Assembly: GCA_933228675.1 (NCBI GenBank)
Contig: OW121742.1
Location: 112,437,239-112,501,238, forward strand
Length of the DNA stretch: 64,000 nt
Reading direction: 5' to 3'
Source: Stomorhina lunata
Lineage: Eukaryota; Arthropoda; Insecta; Diptera; Rhiniidae
Both the position numbers and the translations under genes were made by a program. Under the pieces are notes generated by a model. That model did no database searches. It worked only from the letters and a program-made list of their open reading frames with translations, and was not told the origin of the DNA. The stretch's first letter is position 1. Each line of letters opens with the position of its first letter. This document shows, piece after piece, positions 37,100 to 47,180 of this stretch.

Positions 37100-38044
37100 T
37101 TTTGCTATCATATAGTCTATTCGAAAGTATGTTACTTATTAAATTCCACCCCAAACACTTATGTCGAGGTTTATAACAACATTTTAAAATTCAAACTAAA
37201 ATTTTGTATTTAAGGGGATAAAAAGCTAAAAGTTAAGTCCTACAAGCTTAAAAGTGCAAAGCCTATTTATGGCATTATTCTGGCTCTATTCTATTTATTT
37301 TACGTTTTTTCCACTTTTTTGGTCTTTTGTTTCTATAGCGACATAAATGTGGATATACACGTCCATGGAACATGACTAAACCATCGTTATTCATATTAAT
37401 ATTTGTACTAGGGACAGAACCACTAACGCCACCATTACTAAATATTAAGGATTTGACATGAATTTTAACTCATACATAAATATTTGCTCATACATAAAAT
37501 AAGCATGTGTGGATGTATAGGTTTATCATATGAAAATTATATACTCTCTTACAACATTTTCTTTACAATAAAAGAACAAAAACATAGTCATAAACGTTTC
37601 ATTTTATTATGTTGTATTAGGGTCCCTATGTTTGGCCTTAGTAGGTTTTTGTTTTAGCTATTTTAGAGAAAATATTTATTTTTGCTGTTGGCTTTTCACA
37701 AAAAACCCATAAAATAAGTATTTGTTTTTTCTATTACAAACGCTTTGAGAGTTACAACATCGTAACCTTTCTAATCTTTTTCTAGTGCTATACATAAAAT
37801 TTTTAGTATGAATATTACTACTACACTTAGGAATATGTAGACGATACATGTAAAATATAATACCTTTACTTGTATTACATACAAGTTAAGGCCCTAAGCC
37901 AGACAGTTTTATTTTTCCTCTTGAATAACAAACAAAATATTACACAGATTGTAGTTTCTTTATTGTCTTTGGAGGAACATGGAAATTTTGTTACTAATAA
38001 CCTTGAAAATTATGTTAGAACGACAAAAGTGGTCAAATCAAATC
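37100..38044. other. AT-rich spacer, no gene seen
   Basis: Non-repetitive DNA. An 85-codon frame (37870-38127) runs into the neighbouring array and is not supported by any motif. Confidence 0.6.
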
Positions 38045-40063
38045 GATTTTTCTATAGAAAAGTGGACAAAAGGAAGACATTTCTAAAAAAACTTGACCAT
38101 AGGAAGCCATTTCTAAAGAAAAGTTGACAATAGAAAGAAATTTCTAAAGAAAAGTTGACCAACGGAAAACATTTCTATAGAAAAGTTGACCAAAGGAAGA
38201 CTTTTCTATAGGAAACTTGACCAACAGAAGACATTTCTATAAAAAATTTGACCAACTGAAGACTTTTTTATAGAAAAGTTGACCAAAGAAAGACATTTTT
38301 ATAGAAAAGTTGAACAAAGGAACGCATTTCTATAAAAAAGTTGACCAAAGGAAGACCTTTCTATAGAAAAGTCGATCAAAGGAAGACTTTTCTATAGAAA
38401 AGTTGATCAAAGGAAGACTTTTCTCTAGAAAAGTTGATCAAAGGAAGACTTTTCTATAGAAAAGATGATCAAAGGAAGACTTTTCTATAGAAAATTTGAT
38501 CAAAGGAAGACTTTTCTATAGAAAAGTTGACCAAAGGAAGACTTTTCTATAGAAAAGTTGTCCAAAGGAAGACTTTTCTATAGAAAAGTTGTCCAAAGGA
38601 AGACTTTTCTAGAGAAAAGTTGACCAAAGTAAGACATTTCCAGAGAAAAATTCACCAAAGTAAAGCATTTCTAACGAAAAGTTAAGCAAAGGAAGTCATT
38701 TCTAAAGAAAAGTTGACCAAAGCAAGATATTTTCAGAGAAAAGTTGACCAAAGTAAGACATTTCTAAAGAAACGTTGAGCAAAGAAAGACATTTCTAGGG
38801 AAAAGTTGACTAAACGAAGACATTTCTAAAGAAAAGTTGACCAATGAAAGACATTTCTATAAAAAAGTTGACCAAAGGAAGAATTTTCTATAGAAAAGTT
38901 GACCAAAGGAAAAGTTTTCTATAGAAAATTTGACCAAAAGAAGACTCTTCAATAGAAAAGTTGACCAAAGGAAGACTCTTCTATAGAAAAGTTGACCAAA
39001 GGAAGACTCTTCTATAGAAAAGTTGACCAAAGGAAGACTTTTCTCTAGAAAAATTGACCAAAGGAAAACATTTCTATAGAAAAGTTGACCAAAGGAAGAC
39101 ATTTCTATACAAAACTGGAACAAAGAAAAACATTTCTATAGAAAAGTTGACCAAAGGAAGACTTTTCTATAGAAAAGTTGACCAAACGAAGACTGCTATA
39201 GAAAAATTGACCAAAGGAAGACTTTAATGTAGAAAAGTTAACCAAAGGAAGACTTCTCTATAGAAAAGTTGACCAAATGAAGACTTTTCTCTAGAAAAAT
39301 TGACCAAAGGAAACCTTTTCTCTAGAAAAATTGACCAAAGGAAGACTTTTCTGTAGAAAAGTTGACCAAAGGAAGACTTTTCTATAGAAAAGTTGACCAA
39401 AGGAAGACTTTTCTATAGAAAAGTTGACCAAAGGAAGACTTTTCTATAGAAAAGTTTACCAAAGTAAGACTTTTCCATAGAAAAGTTGACCAAAGAAAGA
39501 CTTTTCTATAGAAAAGTTGACCAAAGAAAGACTTTTCTATAGAATAATTGACGATAGAAAGACCTTCTATAGAAAAATTGACGATAGGAAAACTTTTCTA
39601 TCAAAAAGTTGACGATATGAAGACTTTTCAATGGAAAATTTGACCAAAGGAAGACTTTTCTATTGAAAAGTTGACCAAAGGAAGACCTTTCTATAGAAAA
39701 TATGAACAAAGAAAGACTTCTCTATAGAATAGTTGACGATAGGAAGACCTGCTATGGAAAAATAGACGATAGGAAGACTTTTCTATCGAAAAGTTGACGA
39801 TATAAAGACTTTTTTATAGAAAATTTGACCAAAATAAGACTTTTTCATAGAAAATTTGAACAAAGCAAGACATTTCTGTAGAAAATTTGACCAAAGGAAG
39901 ACTTGTTCATAGAAAATTTGAACAAAGCAAGAATTTTCTATAGAAAATTTGACCAAAGGAAGGCATTTCTATAGAAAAGTTAACCAAAGGAAGACTTTTC
40001 TATAGAAAAGTTAACCAAAGAAAGACTTTTCTATAGAAAAGTTGACACTAGGAGGACATTTCT
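38045..40063 (+). repeat. Family C satellite array 1, ~2.0 kb, 31 bp monomer
   Basis: About 65 monomers of 31 bp: GTTGACCAAAGGAAGAC followed by TTTTCTATAGAAAA. The 18 bp palindrome ACTTTTCTATAGAAAAGT spans the core. This is the most diverged C array (CATTTCTAAAG, GACGATAGG, GAACAAAG variants), with no long perfect run. Near 39540-39610 and 39730-39800 a GACGATAGGAAGAC variant appears, intermediate to the C' array at 52 kb. Confidence 0.96.
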
Positions 40064-41085
40064 TGAGAGTTTTTGATTTATTTTTAACTTTTGTTGATTT
40101 GTATTTATTTTCCGTTATTACATTTTTAATCTGTCCCTCAGAGTCCTTGACAAAAATCCTTTATAATAATTTGTTCCTTTAGATTTGTAACAAACTCTTG
40201 ATTGACAGTGTAATTTAGCCTTTAGCTTCTTAGAGTCGCTAGAATTCTTGTTGCATTTCACGTTCATTGTTGCTTCTGCTGCTGTTGGGGGCAAAAATCT
40301 ATATTCTACTCATGTTCGTGCGACATTTATATAGTCCTTTACTTAAATCCTTTTGCATCAAGCGAAGCAAGCAACAAAGGAAAACGTTGGTAATATAACC
40401 CCATTTGCTGCTAAAGGCTATGGATTGCTATTGCACAGTTTTTTTTTTTGTATTTTGCTAATAATTTTTTATGGCTCTGTAAAGAAACTCGATTTTATCA
40501 TTTTTATACTGGAGGGGGGAAGTTCTTGACTTTTTGCGATGTATGTTTTTCTACTCAATCTCATATTGTAAACATGTCTGCCATCTTTTTAAAGGATAAC
40601 AAGCGACTTAAAATTTAATACCCTTCGCTTGTTTGCAAACACATTCACATACGTTCTACGAGTATGTGGGAGTTTAAGCAAACAAATATGCCGCTTGAGG
40701 CTTTTCAATATATGATCCATGCCTCGCATACTTGCTACTTGCAACATCTCTAAACACATGAGTCTGTGTGTGTGTGTGTTAGGATGTTGTTATAAGCATA
40801 TTATTGCTTGTTATATCATGTTCATATATTTGTATCTGTATGTTTACTCACATTCATATCTAGAATGTGCAATATCTCTATGAATGTATCTTATTGCAAC
40901 ACAAGATGGGAAGCAGAAATAACAGCTACTACAACAAAAAAGTAACTTTATTTCATACACATATTGTTGCAATTGCATACAATGTCATTTCTATTTCTAT
41001 ATCTGCTTAATGTATCTGCTATTCGTTTATTTTTCTACTATTTGTATTAGATTGAAACTTACGAGCTTATCTAGGAAATACTGCA
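40064..41085. other. Spacer between C arrays 1 and 2
   Basis: Less AT-rich than most spacers. It contains a (TG)7 run at 40765-40779 and an ACATAC/GTATGT hairpin near 40646-40668. No exon or RNA is recognised. The 40205-40520 part (GTTGCTTCTGCTGCTGTTGG and similar) resembles ordinary fly non-coding DNA. Confidence 0.6.
40765..40779. repeat. (TG)7 microsatellite
   Basis: Short uninterrupted TG run. Confidence 0.9.
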
Positions 41086-42344
41086 CAGAGGGGCAAAAAA
41101 CATCTCCAAAAACAATTTTTCTAAAGAAATGTCTTCCTTAAGTCAATTTTTCTTTAAAAAGTCATCTCCAACAAAAATTTTTCTAGAGAAATGTATCCCT
41201 AACGTCAACTTTTATTTAAAAATTTTCTTCCTATTGTCAACTTTTCTACAGAAGCTTCTTTTTATTGTCAACTTTTCTACAGAAAAGTCTTCCTTTGGTC
41301 AACTTTTCTATAGAAGAGTCTTCCTTTGGTTAACTTTTCTATAGAAAAGTCTTCCCTTTGTCAACTTTTCTATAGAAAAGTTTTCCTTTGGTCAACTTTT
41401 CTATAGAAAAGTCATCCTTTCGTCAATTTTTCTATAGAAAAGTCTTCCTTTGGTCAACTTTTCTATAAAAAAGTCTTCCTTTGGTCAACTTTTCCATAGA
41501 AATGTCTTCCTTTGGTCGACTTTTCTATAGAAATGTCTTCCTTTGGTCAACTTTTCTATATAAATGTCTTCCTTTGATCAACTTTTCTTTAGAAATCTCT
41601 TCCTTTGGTCAACTTTTCTATAGAAATGTCTTCCTTTGGTCAACTTTTCTATAGAAATGACTTCCTTTGGTCAACTTTTCTATAGAAAAGTCTTCCTTTG
41701 ATCAACTTTTCTTTAGAAATCTCTTCCTTTGTTCAATTTTTTTATAGAAATGTCTTTCTTTGGTCAACTTTTCTATAGAAATGACTTCCTTTGGTCAACT
41801 TTTCTATAGAAATGACTTCCTTTGGTTAACTTTTCTATAGAAAAGTCTTCCTTTGGTCAACTTTTCTATAGAAAAGTCTTCCTTTGGTCAACCTTTCTAT
41901 AGAAAAGTCTTCCTTTGCTCAACTTTTCTATAGAAGAGTCTTCCTTTGGTCAACTTTTCTATAGAAATGTCTTCCTTTGGTCAACTTTTCTATAGAAATG
42001 ACTTCCTTTGGTCAACTTTTCTATAGAAATGTCTTCCTTTGGTCAACTTTTCTATAGAAGTGACTTCCTTTGGTCAACTTTTCTATAGAAAAGTCTTCGT
42101 TTTGTCAGCTTTTCTATGGAAAAGTCTTCCTTTCATCAACTTTTCTGTGGAAATCTCTTCCTTTGGTCAACTTTTCTATAGAATTGTCTTTTTTGGTCAA
42201 CTTTTCTTTAGAAAACTCTTTCTATGTTCAACTTTTCTACAGAAATGTTATAGTTTGGTCAACTTTTGTATAGAAATTTCTTCCTTTCAACTTTTCTATA
42301 GAAATGTCTTTTATTGGTCAACTTTTGTATATTTTGCCCCACTG
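41086..42344 (-). mobile_element. Putative TIR-bounded element filled by family C satellite
   Basis: CAGAGGGGCAAAA at 41086-41098 is matched by TTTTGCCCCACTG at 42332-42344, a 13 bp terminal inverted repeat with one mismatch (14 bp counting the flanking A/T). Almost everything between is family C satellite in inverted orientation. CAGNGGNNCAAA-type termini occur in hAT transposons, and CAGTGGGGCAAAA-like ends also occur in Tc1-type elements. No convincing target-site duplication is visible (left flank ATACTGCA, right flank TTTGTTTA), and no transposase is present. If real, it is a non-autonomous element carrying a satellite cargo. Confidence 0.45.
41110..42333 (-). repeat. Family C satellite array 2, inverted, ~1.2 kb
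   Basis: About 39 monomers of the 31 bp C unit in reverse orientation (AAGTCTTCCTTTGGTCAAC). Several variants recur in blocks: AAATGACTTCC at 41650, 41780, 41810 and 42000, and TTTGATCAACTTTTCTTTAG at 41575 and 41698. The edges at 41110-41240 and 42100-42330 are degenerate. Confidence 0.97.
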
Positions 42345-43443
42345 TTTGTTTATTTCTTTCCATTTTCGATTTCTTCTTAAGGCATGATTATGCATGTTTG
42401 TCTTTTGTTTTCTGTATCAATTTTTGTGTATTTTTTCTTAGTATTTTTTCCCCTCTTAAACACTTGAAAGTGCATCAGTGATTTCCGGTTTAAGAGGCTT
42501 CAATTTGTTGTTGTTGCTGTCTTGTTTCCTGGTAACATTGGATGCGGGTGGTCTAGATAAAAGTCAAGTATAGATGCTAGATTTATTTTTATGGCATTAA
42601 GATTTTAAACTGGCTTTCGTAGAAAAAAATGTACTATAAGAAAAAATTTACAACCTACTTTTGTATGCATATTTTTGAAAGAAACAGTTTGAGATAAAAT
42701 AAAGATTTCTAAGTTTATTTTTAAATCTAGATATAAATCAATAAAATGGAAAAAGTTTTTAGAAGAAAAAAAGGCAAAATAGTAAGTTTTAAAAGTAAGT
42801 TTTAAAGACTTTTATATGTACCTAATATATATTTAATCTGATTATGGTCTGAACCAAAAACTGCCTCATATGCCTTCATATCGCCATGCTCATCCCATTG
42901 TACCTAGACGATGACTAAGTCCTACTATTTGATCAATATTCGATTTTCTTAATATCCCATTACTTAAACCTTTTATTACTTCCGACATCTTAATTAAAAA
43001 ACATTATTATAATATTTAAACATTATATCTTAATACTTAAACTAAATTTATAACATTTTATTAAAATCACGTAAGCTCCATTAATAATGCTCTCTAATTT
43101 ACTGCGTTGTAGCACTTTTTTTTGTTATTCTTCCAATATTATTCAAGTAATATTTTCCTTTACTAACCTAAATGTATGCTTTATTATTGCGCTGTAATAA
43201 TGTGTACTCTGGTGTCAGCTGTATTGACTCATTATACCGAAACAGCTGTTGCCACATCTACAACAGAAAGACAAACAGAAGGAAAACAGAAGTCGCTGGG
43301 GAAGAAGTGTGAGCATTGGGGTATCTGTCGGTGAGTGAGGGAGTGAATAAAATGTAGTTGCAATGATTAATTAGAACAACTAAACTAGCACATGTACGAA
43401 TATTTTACACAAGCAAAAGCAAACAGTTTGCTACCAAAGGAAA
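42345..43443. other. Spacer between C arrays 2 and 3, with a GC-richer island
   Basis: Mostly AT-rich. 43200-43345 is clearly less AT-rich and contains two CAGCTG E-boxes, at 43216-43221 and 43243-43248 (separate candidate entry). 43434-43465 forms a hairpin, AAAGGAAAGGGA / TCCCTTTCCTTT, around CAGTGG at the array entry. Confidence 0.6.
43176..43334 (+). other. Weak candidate exon or small ORF (52 codons, signal-peptide-like start)
   Basis: An ATG at 43176 opens a 52-codon frame. The N-terminus reads MLYYCAVIMCTLVSAVL, hydrophobic and signal-peptide-like. The middle is Thr/Glu/Lys-rich, and the end has a KK pair and CEHWGICR before the stop. The stop overlaps a strong donor-like site TCG/GTGAGT (GT at 43331). 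A branch-point-like TACTAAC lies at 43161, and an acceptor-like AG at 43217-43218 would define a 112 bp internal exon 43219-43330 instead. The base composition differs from its surroundings. There is no recognised family and no second exon; the disulphide-loop peptide reading is speculative. Confidence 0.15.
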
Positions 43444-43468
43444 GGGACAGTGGTCCCTTTCCTTTTTA

Positions 43469-46077
43469 AAAGACTTTTCTATAGAAAAGTTGACCAAAGA
43501 AAGACTTTTCTATAGAAAAGTTTACCAATGGAAGACTTTTCTATAGAAAAGTTGACCAATGAAAGACTTTTCTATAGAAAAGTTGACCAATGGAAGACTT
43601 TTCTATAGAAAAGTTGACCAAAGTAAGACATTTCTATAGAAAAGTGGACCAAAGGAAGACATTTCTATAGAAAAGTTGACCAAAGGCAGACATTTCTATA
43701 GAAAAATTGACCAAAGCAAGATATTGCTATAGAAAAGTTGACCAAAGGGGGACATTTCTATAGAAAAGTTGGCCAAAGGAAGACTTTTCTATAGAAAAGT
43801 TGACCACAGCAAGACTTTTCTATAAAAAAGTTGACCAAAATAAGACTTTTCTATAGAAAAGTTGACCAAAGGAAGATTTTTCTATAAAAAAAGTTGACCA
43901 AAGGAAGACTTTTCTATAAAAAAGCTGACCAAAGGAAGACTTTTCTATAGAAAAGTTCACCAAAGGAAGACTTTTCTATAGAAAAGTTGACCAAAGGAAG
44001 ACTTTTCTATAGAAAAGTTGACCAAAGGAAGACTTTTCTATAGAAAAGTTGACCAAAGGAAGACTTTTCTATAGAAAAGTTGACCAAAGGAAGACTTTTC
44101 TATAGAAAAGTTGACCAAAGGAAGACTTTTCTATAGAAAAGTTGACCAAAGGAAGACTTTTCTATAGAAAAGTTGACCAAAGGAAGACTTTTCTATAGAA
44201 AAGTTGACCAAAGGAAGACTTTTCTATAGAAAAGTTGACCAAAGGAAGACTTTTCTATAGAAAAGTTGACCAAAGGAAGACTTTTCTATAGAAAAGTTGA
44301 CCAAAGGAAGACATTTCTATAAAAAAAGTTGACCAAAGGAAGACTTTTCTATAGAAAAATTGACCAAAGGAAGACTTTTCTATAGAAAAGTTGACCAAAG
44401 GAAGACTTTTCTATAGAAAAGTTGACCAAAGGAAGACTTTTCTATAGAAAAGTTGACCAAAGGAAGACTTTTCTATAGAAAAGTTGACCAAAGGAAGACT
44501 TTTCTATAGAAAAGTTGACCAAAGGAAGACTTTTCTATAGAAAAGTTGACCAAAGGAAGACTTTTCTATAGAAAAGTTGACCAAAGGAAGACTTTTCTAT
44601 AGAAAAGTTGACCAAAGGAAGACTTTTCTATAGAAAAGTTGACCAAAGGAAGACTTTTCTATAGAAAAGTTGACCAAACGAAGACTTTTCTATAGAAAAG
44701 TTGACCAAACGAAGACTTTTCTATAGAAAAGTTGACCAAACGAAGACTTTTCTATAGAAAAGTTGACCAAAGGAAGACTTTTCTATAGAAAAGTTGACCA
44801 AAGGAAGACTTTTCTACAGAAAAGTTGACCAAAGGAAGACTTTTCTACAGAAAAGTTGACCAAAGGAAGACTTTTCTATAGAAAAGTTGACCAAAGGAAG
44901 ACTTTTCTATAGAAAAGTCGACCAAAGGAAGACTTTTCTATAGAAAAGTTGACCAAAGGAAGACTTTTCTATAGAAAAGTTGACCAAAGGAAGACTTTTC
45001 TATAGAAAAGTTGACCAAAGGAAGACTTTTCTATAGAAAAGTTGACCAAAGGAAGACTTTTCTATAGAAAAGTTGACCAAAGGAAGATTTCTCTATAGAA
45101 AAGTTGACCAAAGGAAGACTTTTCTATAGAAAAGTTGACCAAAGGAAGACTTTTCTATAGAAAAGTTGACCAAAGGAAGACTTTTCTATAGAAAAGTTGA
45201 CCAAAGGAAGACTTTTCTATAGAAAAGTTGACCAAAGGAAGACTTTTCTATAGAAAAGTTGACCAAAGGAAGACTTTTCTATAGAAAAGTTGACCAAAGC
45301 AAGACTTTTCTTTAAAAAAGTTGACCAAAGGAAGACTTTTCTATAGAAAAGTTGACCAAAGGAAGACTTTTCTATAGAAAAGTTGACCAAAGGAACACTT
45401 TTCTATAGAAAAGTTGACCAAAGGAAGACTTTTCTATAGAAAAGTTGACCAAAGGAAGACTTTTCTATAGAAAAGTTAACCAAAGGAAGACATTTTTATA
45501 GAAAAGTGGACCAAAGGAAGACATTTCTATAGAAAAGTTGACAAAAGCCAACAATTCTAGAAAAGTTGACCAAAGGAAGATATTCCTATAGAAAAGTTTG
45601 GCCAACTTTTCTATAGAAAAGTTGACCAAAGAAAGACTTTTCTATAGAAAAGTTGACCAATGGAAGACTTTTCTATAGAAAAGTTGACCAATGGAAGACT
45701 TTTCTATAGAAAAGTTGACCAATGGAAGACTTTTCTATAGAAAAGTTGACCAAAGGAAGACTTTTCTATAGAAAAGTTGACCAAAGCAAGACTTTTCTAT
45801 AGAAAAGTTGACCAAAGCAAGACTTTTCTATAAAAAAGTTGACCAAAGGAAGACTTTTCTATAGAAAAGTTGACCAAAGGAAGACTTTTCTATAGAAAAG
45901 TTGACCAAAGGAAGACTTTTCTATAGAAAAGTTCACCAAAGGAAGACTTTTCTATAGAAAAGTTCACCAAAGGAAGACTTTTCTATAGAAAAGTTAACCA
46001 AAGGAAGAATTTTCTATAGAAAAGTTTACCAAAAGAAGTCATGTCTGTGGAAATGTTCGCGATAGGAAGAAATTTTG
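43469..46077 (+). repeat. Family C satellite array 3, ~2.6 kb, 31 bp monomer
   Basis: About 84 monomers. The interior (about 43960-45290) is the most homogeneous family C DNA in the window. The array head (GACCAAAGAAAG, then GACCAATGG(A)AAG units, 43490-43620) reappears at 45618-45730, immediately after a head-to-head junction at 45600. The last ~470 bp are thus a second copy of the array start. Rare variants (CAAACGAAG three in a row near 44685, TCTACAG pair near 44815) are clustered. Confidence 0.97.
45586..45616. repeat. Head-to-head junction palindrome inside C array 3
   Basis: CTATAGAAAAGTTTG at 45586-45600 is followed by GCCAACTTTTCTATAG at 45601-45616. It is nearly self-complementary around TGGCCA with one offset base. 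It marks a recombination junction where half a monomer is inverted. Confidence 0.85.
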
Positions 46078-46112
46078 CACTTTTTAGTTTTTAGTGTCAG
46101 TCCCACTGTCCC

Positions 46113-47180
46113 CTCATTTGATACTATAATATTAAAATTAGCAAAAAATCCTAAAAACAATGAAGGGAACAGGAAATAAGTTTGTGTCACGTCCAAGCAA
46201 TTATTGTAATATTTACAAATGAGTTTAACTTTGCTTTTTTACATTACCCATTTCCTCTTTTTGATGCTACTTTTTGCGCTATCTCATGCCCAGCAAACAG
46301 TGGCAAACAATTATGTTTTAAACTATTTTCAATATTTGGTTTAGTCTTCTAAAATCATTACCGGCGCCATCATAATCATCATTAACGTTATTATTTCCGC
46401 TTTTGTTTGTTGAGGTTAAAATGATGATGACCTTTTCTCGTTATAATGCATTCTAATGCTAATAACTATAATAATTATAATAATGAGGAGTAGCGTAACT
46501 ATGTATTAACCTGCTCCGGTAGTTGAGAGTTGAGGGAATCATTATCAAAACTTTCGAGGCTAAATAGTGAAGTTTGCGCATATAAAATACAAAAGCCAAT
46601 TAATATGGCAAAGTGCAGGTTTATTACAATAATATCTAAATTTATGTATTTGTGGAAGTATTAGTTTTGATATTTATACAAGTAAATGAAGCCTTGATGT
46701 ACGCCATTAATGTTTGTTTAATCAAATGCCCAAAAAAATCTAGAATTTTCTGACTCCTGACAGACAAATTTGACGGGTTTAGTCTTATATTCAAGTAAAT
46801 TGATATTACATTATAATGCCTTAAACTAGAACAGCGTCTACCGAGGCTTAACTGTAAAGTATTATATATCTCGATACAGTTTGTTATACTAAAGTGTAAA
46901 CAAGCGTTTATCTAATCTACACATGTATTTCAATATTTGCAACTTTGACACCTGACTGACAAGTTTTCATCAAATTACGGATAATCTTTCTAACTATTTT
47001 AGGTGGGGGTATTTAACATTTTACAAAAAATATTTATCGTAATTCAAATTTATTTATAGTTCAAAAGGTCAAGAGTCAAGAAATTTTGTATTTAATGAAA
47101 TAGATTTATCAGAATAAATGTGAAGAGAAAAGATTTTTAAAACAACCATCAGAAAGAATGGGGTTATTCTAGGATTGTCA
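46113..47180. other. AT-rich spacer, no gene seen
   Basis: Non-repetitive. It contains another CAGTGGCAAAC motif near 46299. No coding or RNA gene is recognised. Confidence 0.6.

Larger units (their letters stand above)
43444..46112 (+). other. C array 3 with inverted GGGACAGTGG flanks
   Basis: GGGACAGTGG at 43444-43453 lies 15 bp left of the array, and its reverse complement CCACTGTCCC lies at 46103-46112, 25 bp right of it. The ten bases are identical, and the inner CAGTGG matches the termini of the 41.1-42.3 kb element. The match does not extend inward, so element status is weaker here. Confidence 0.35.
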
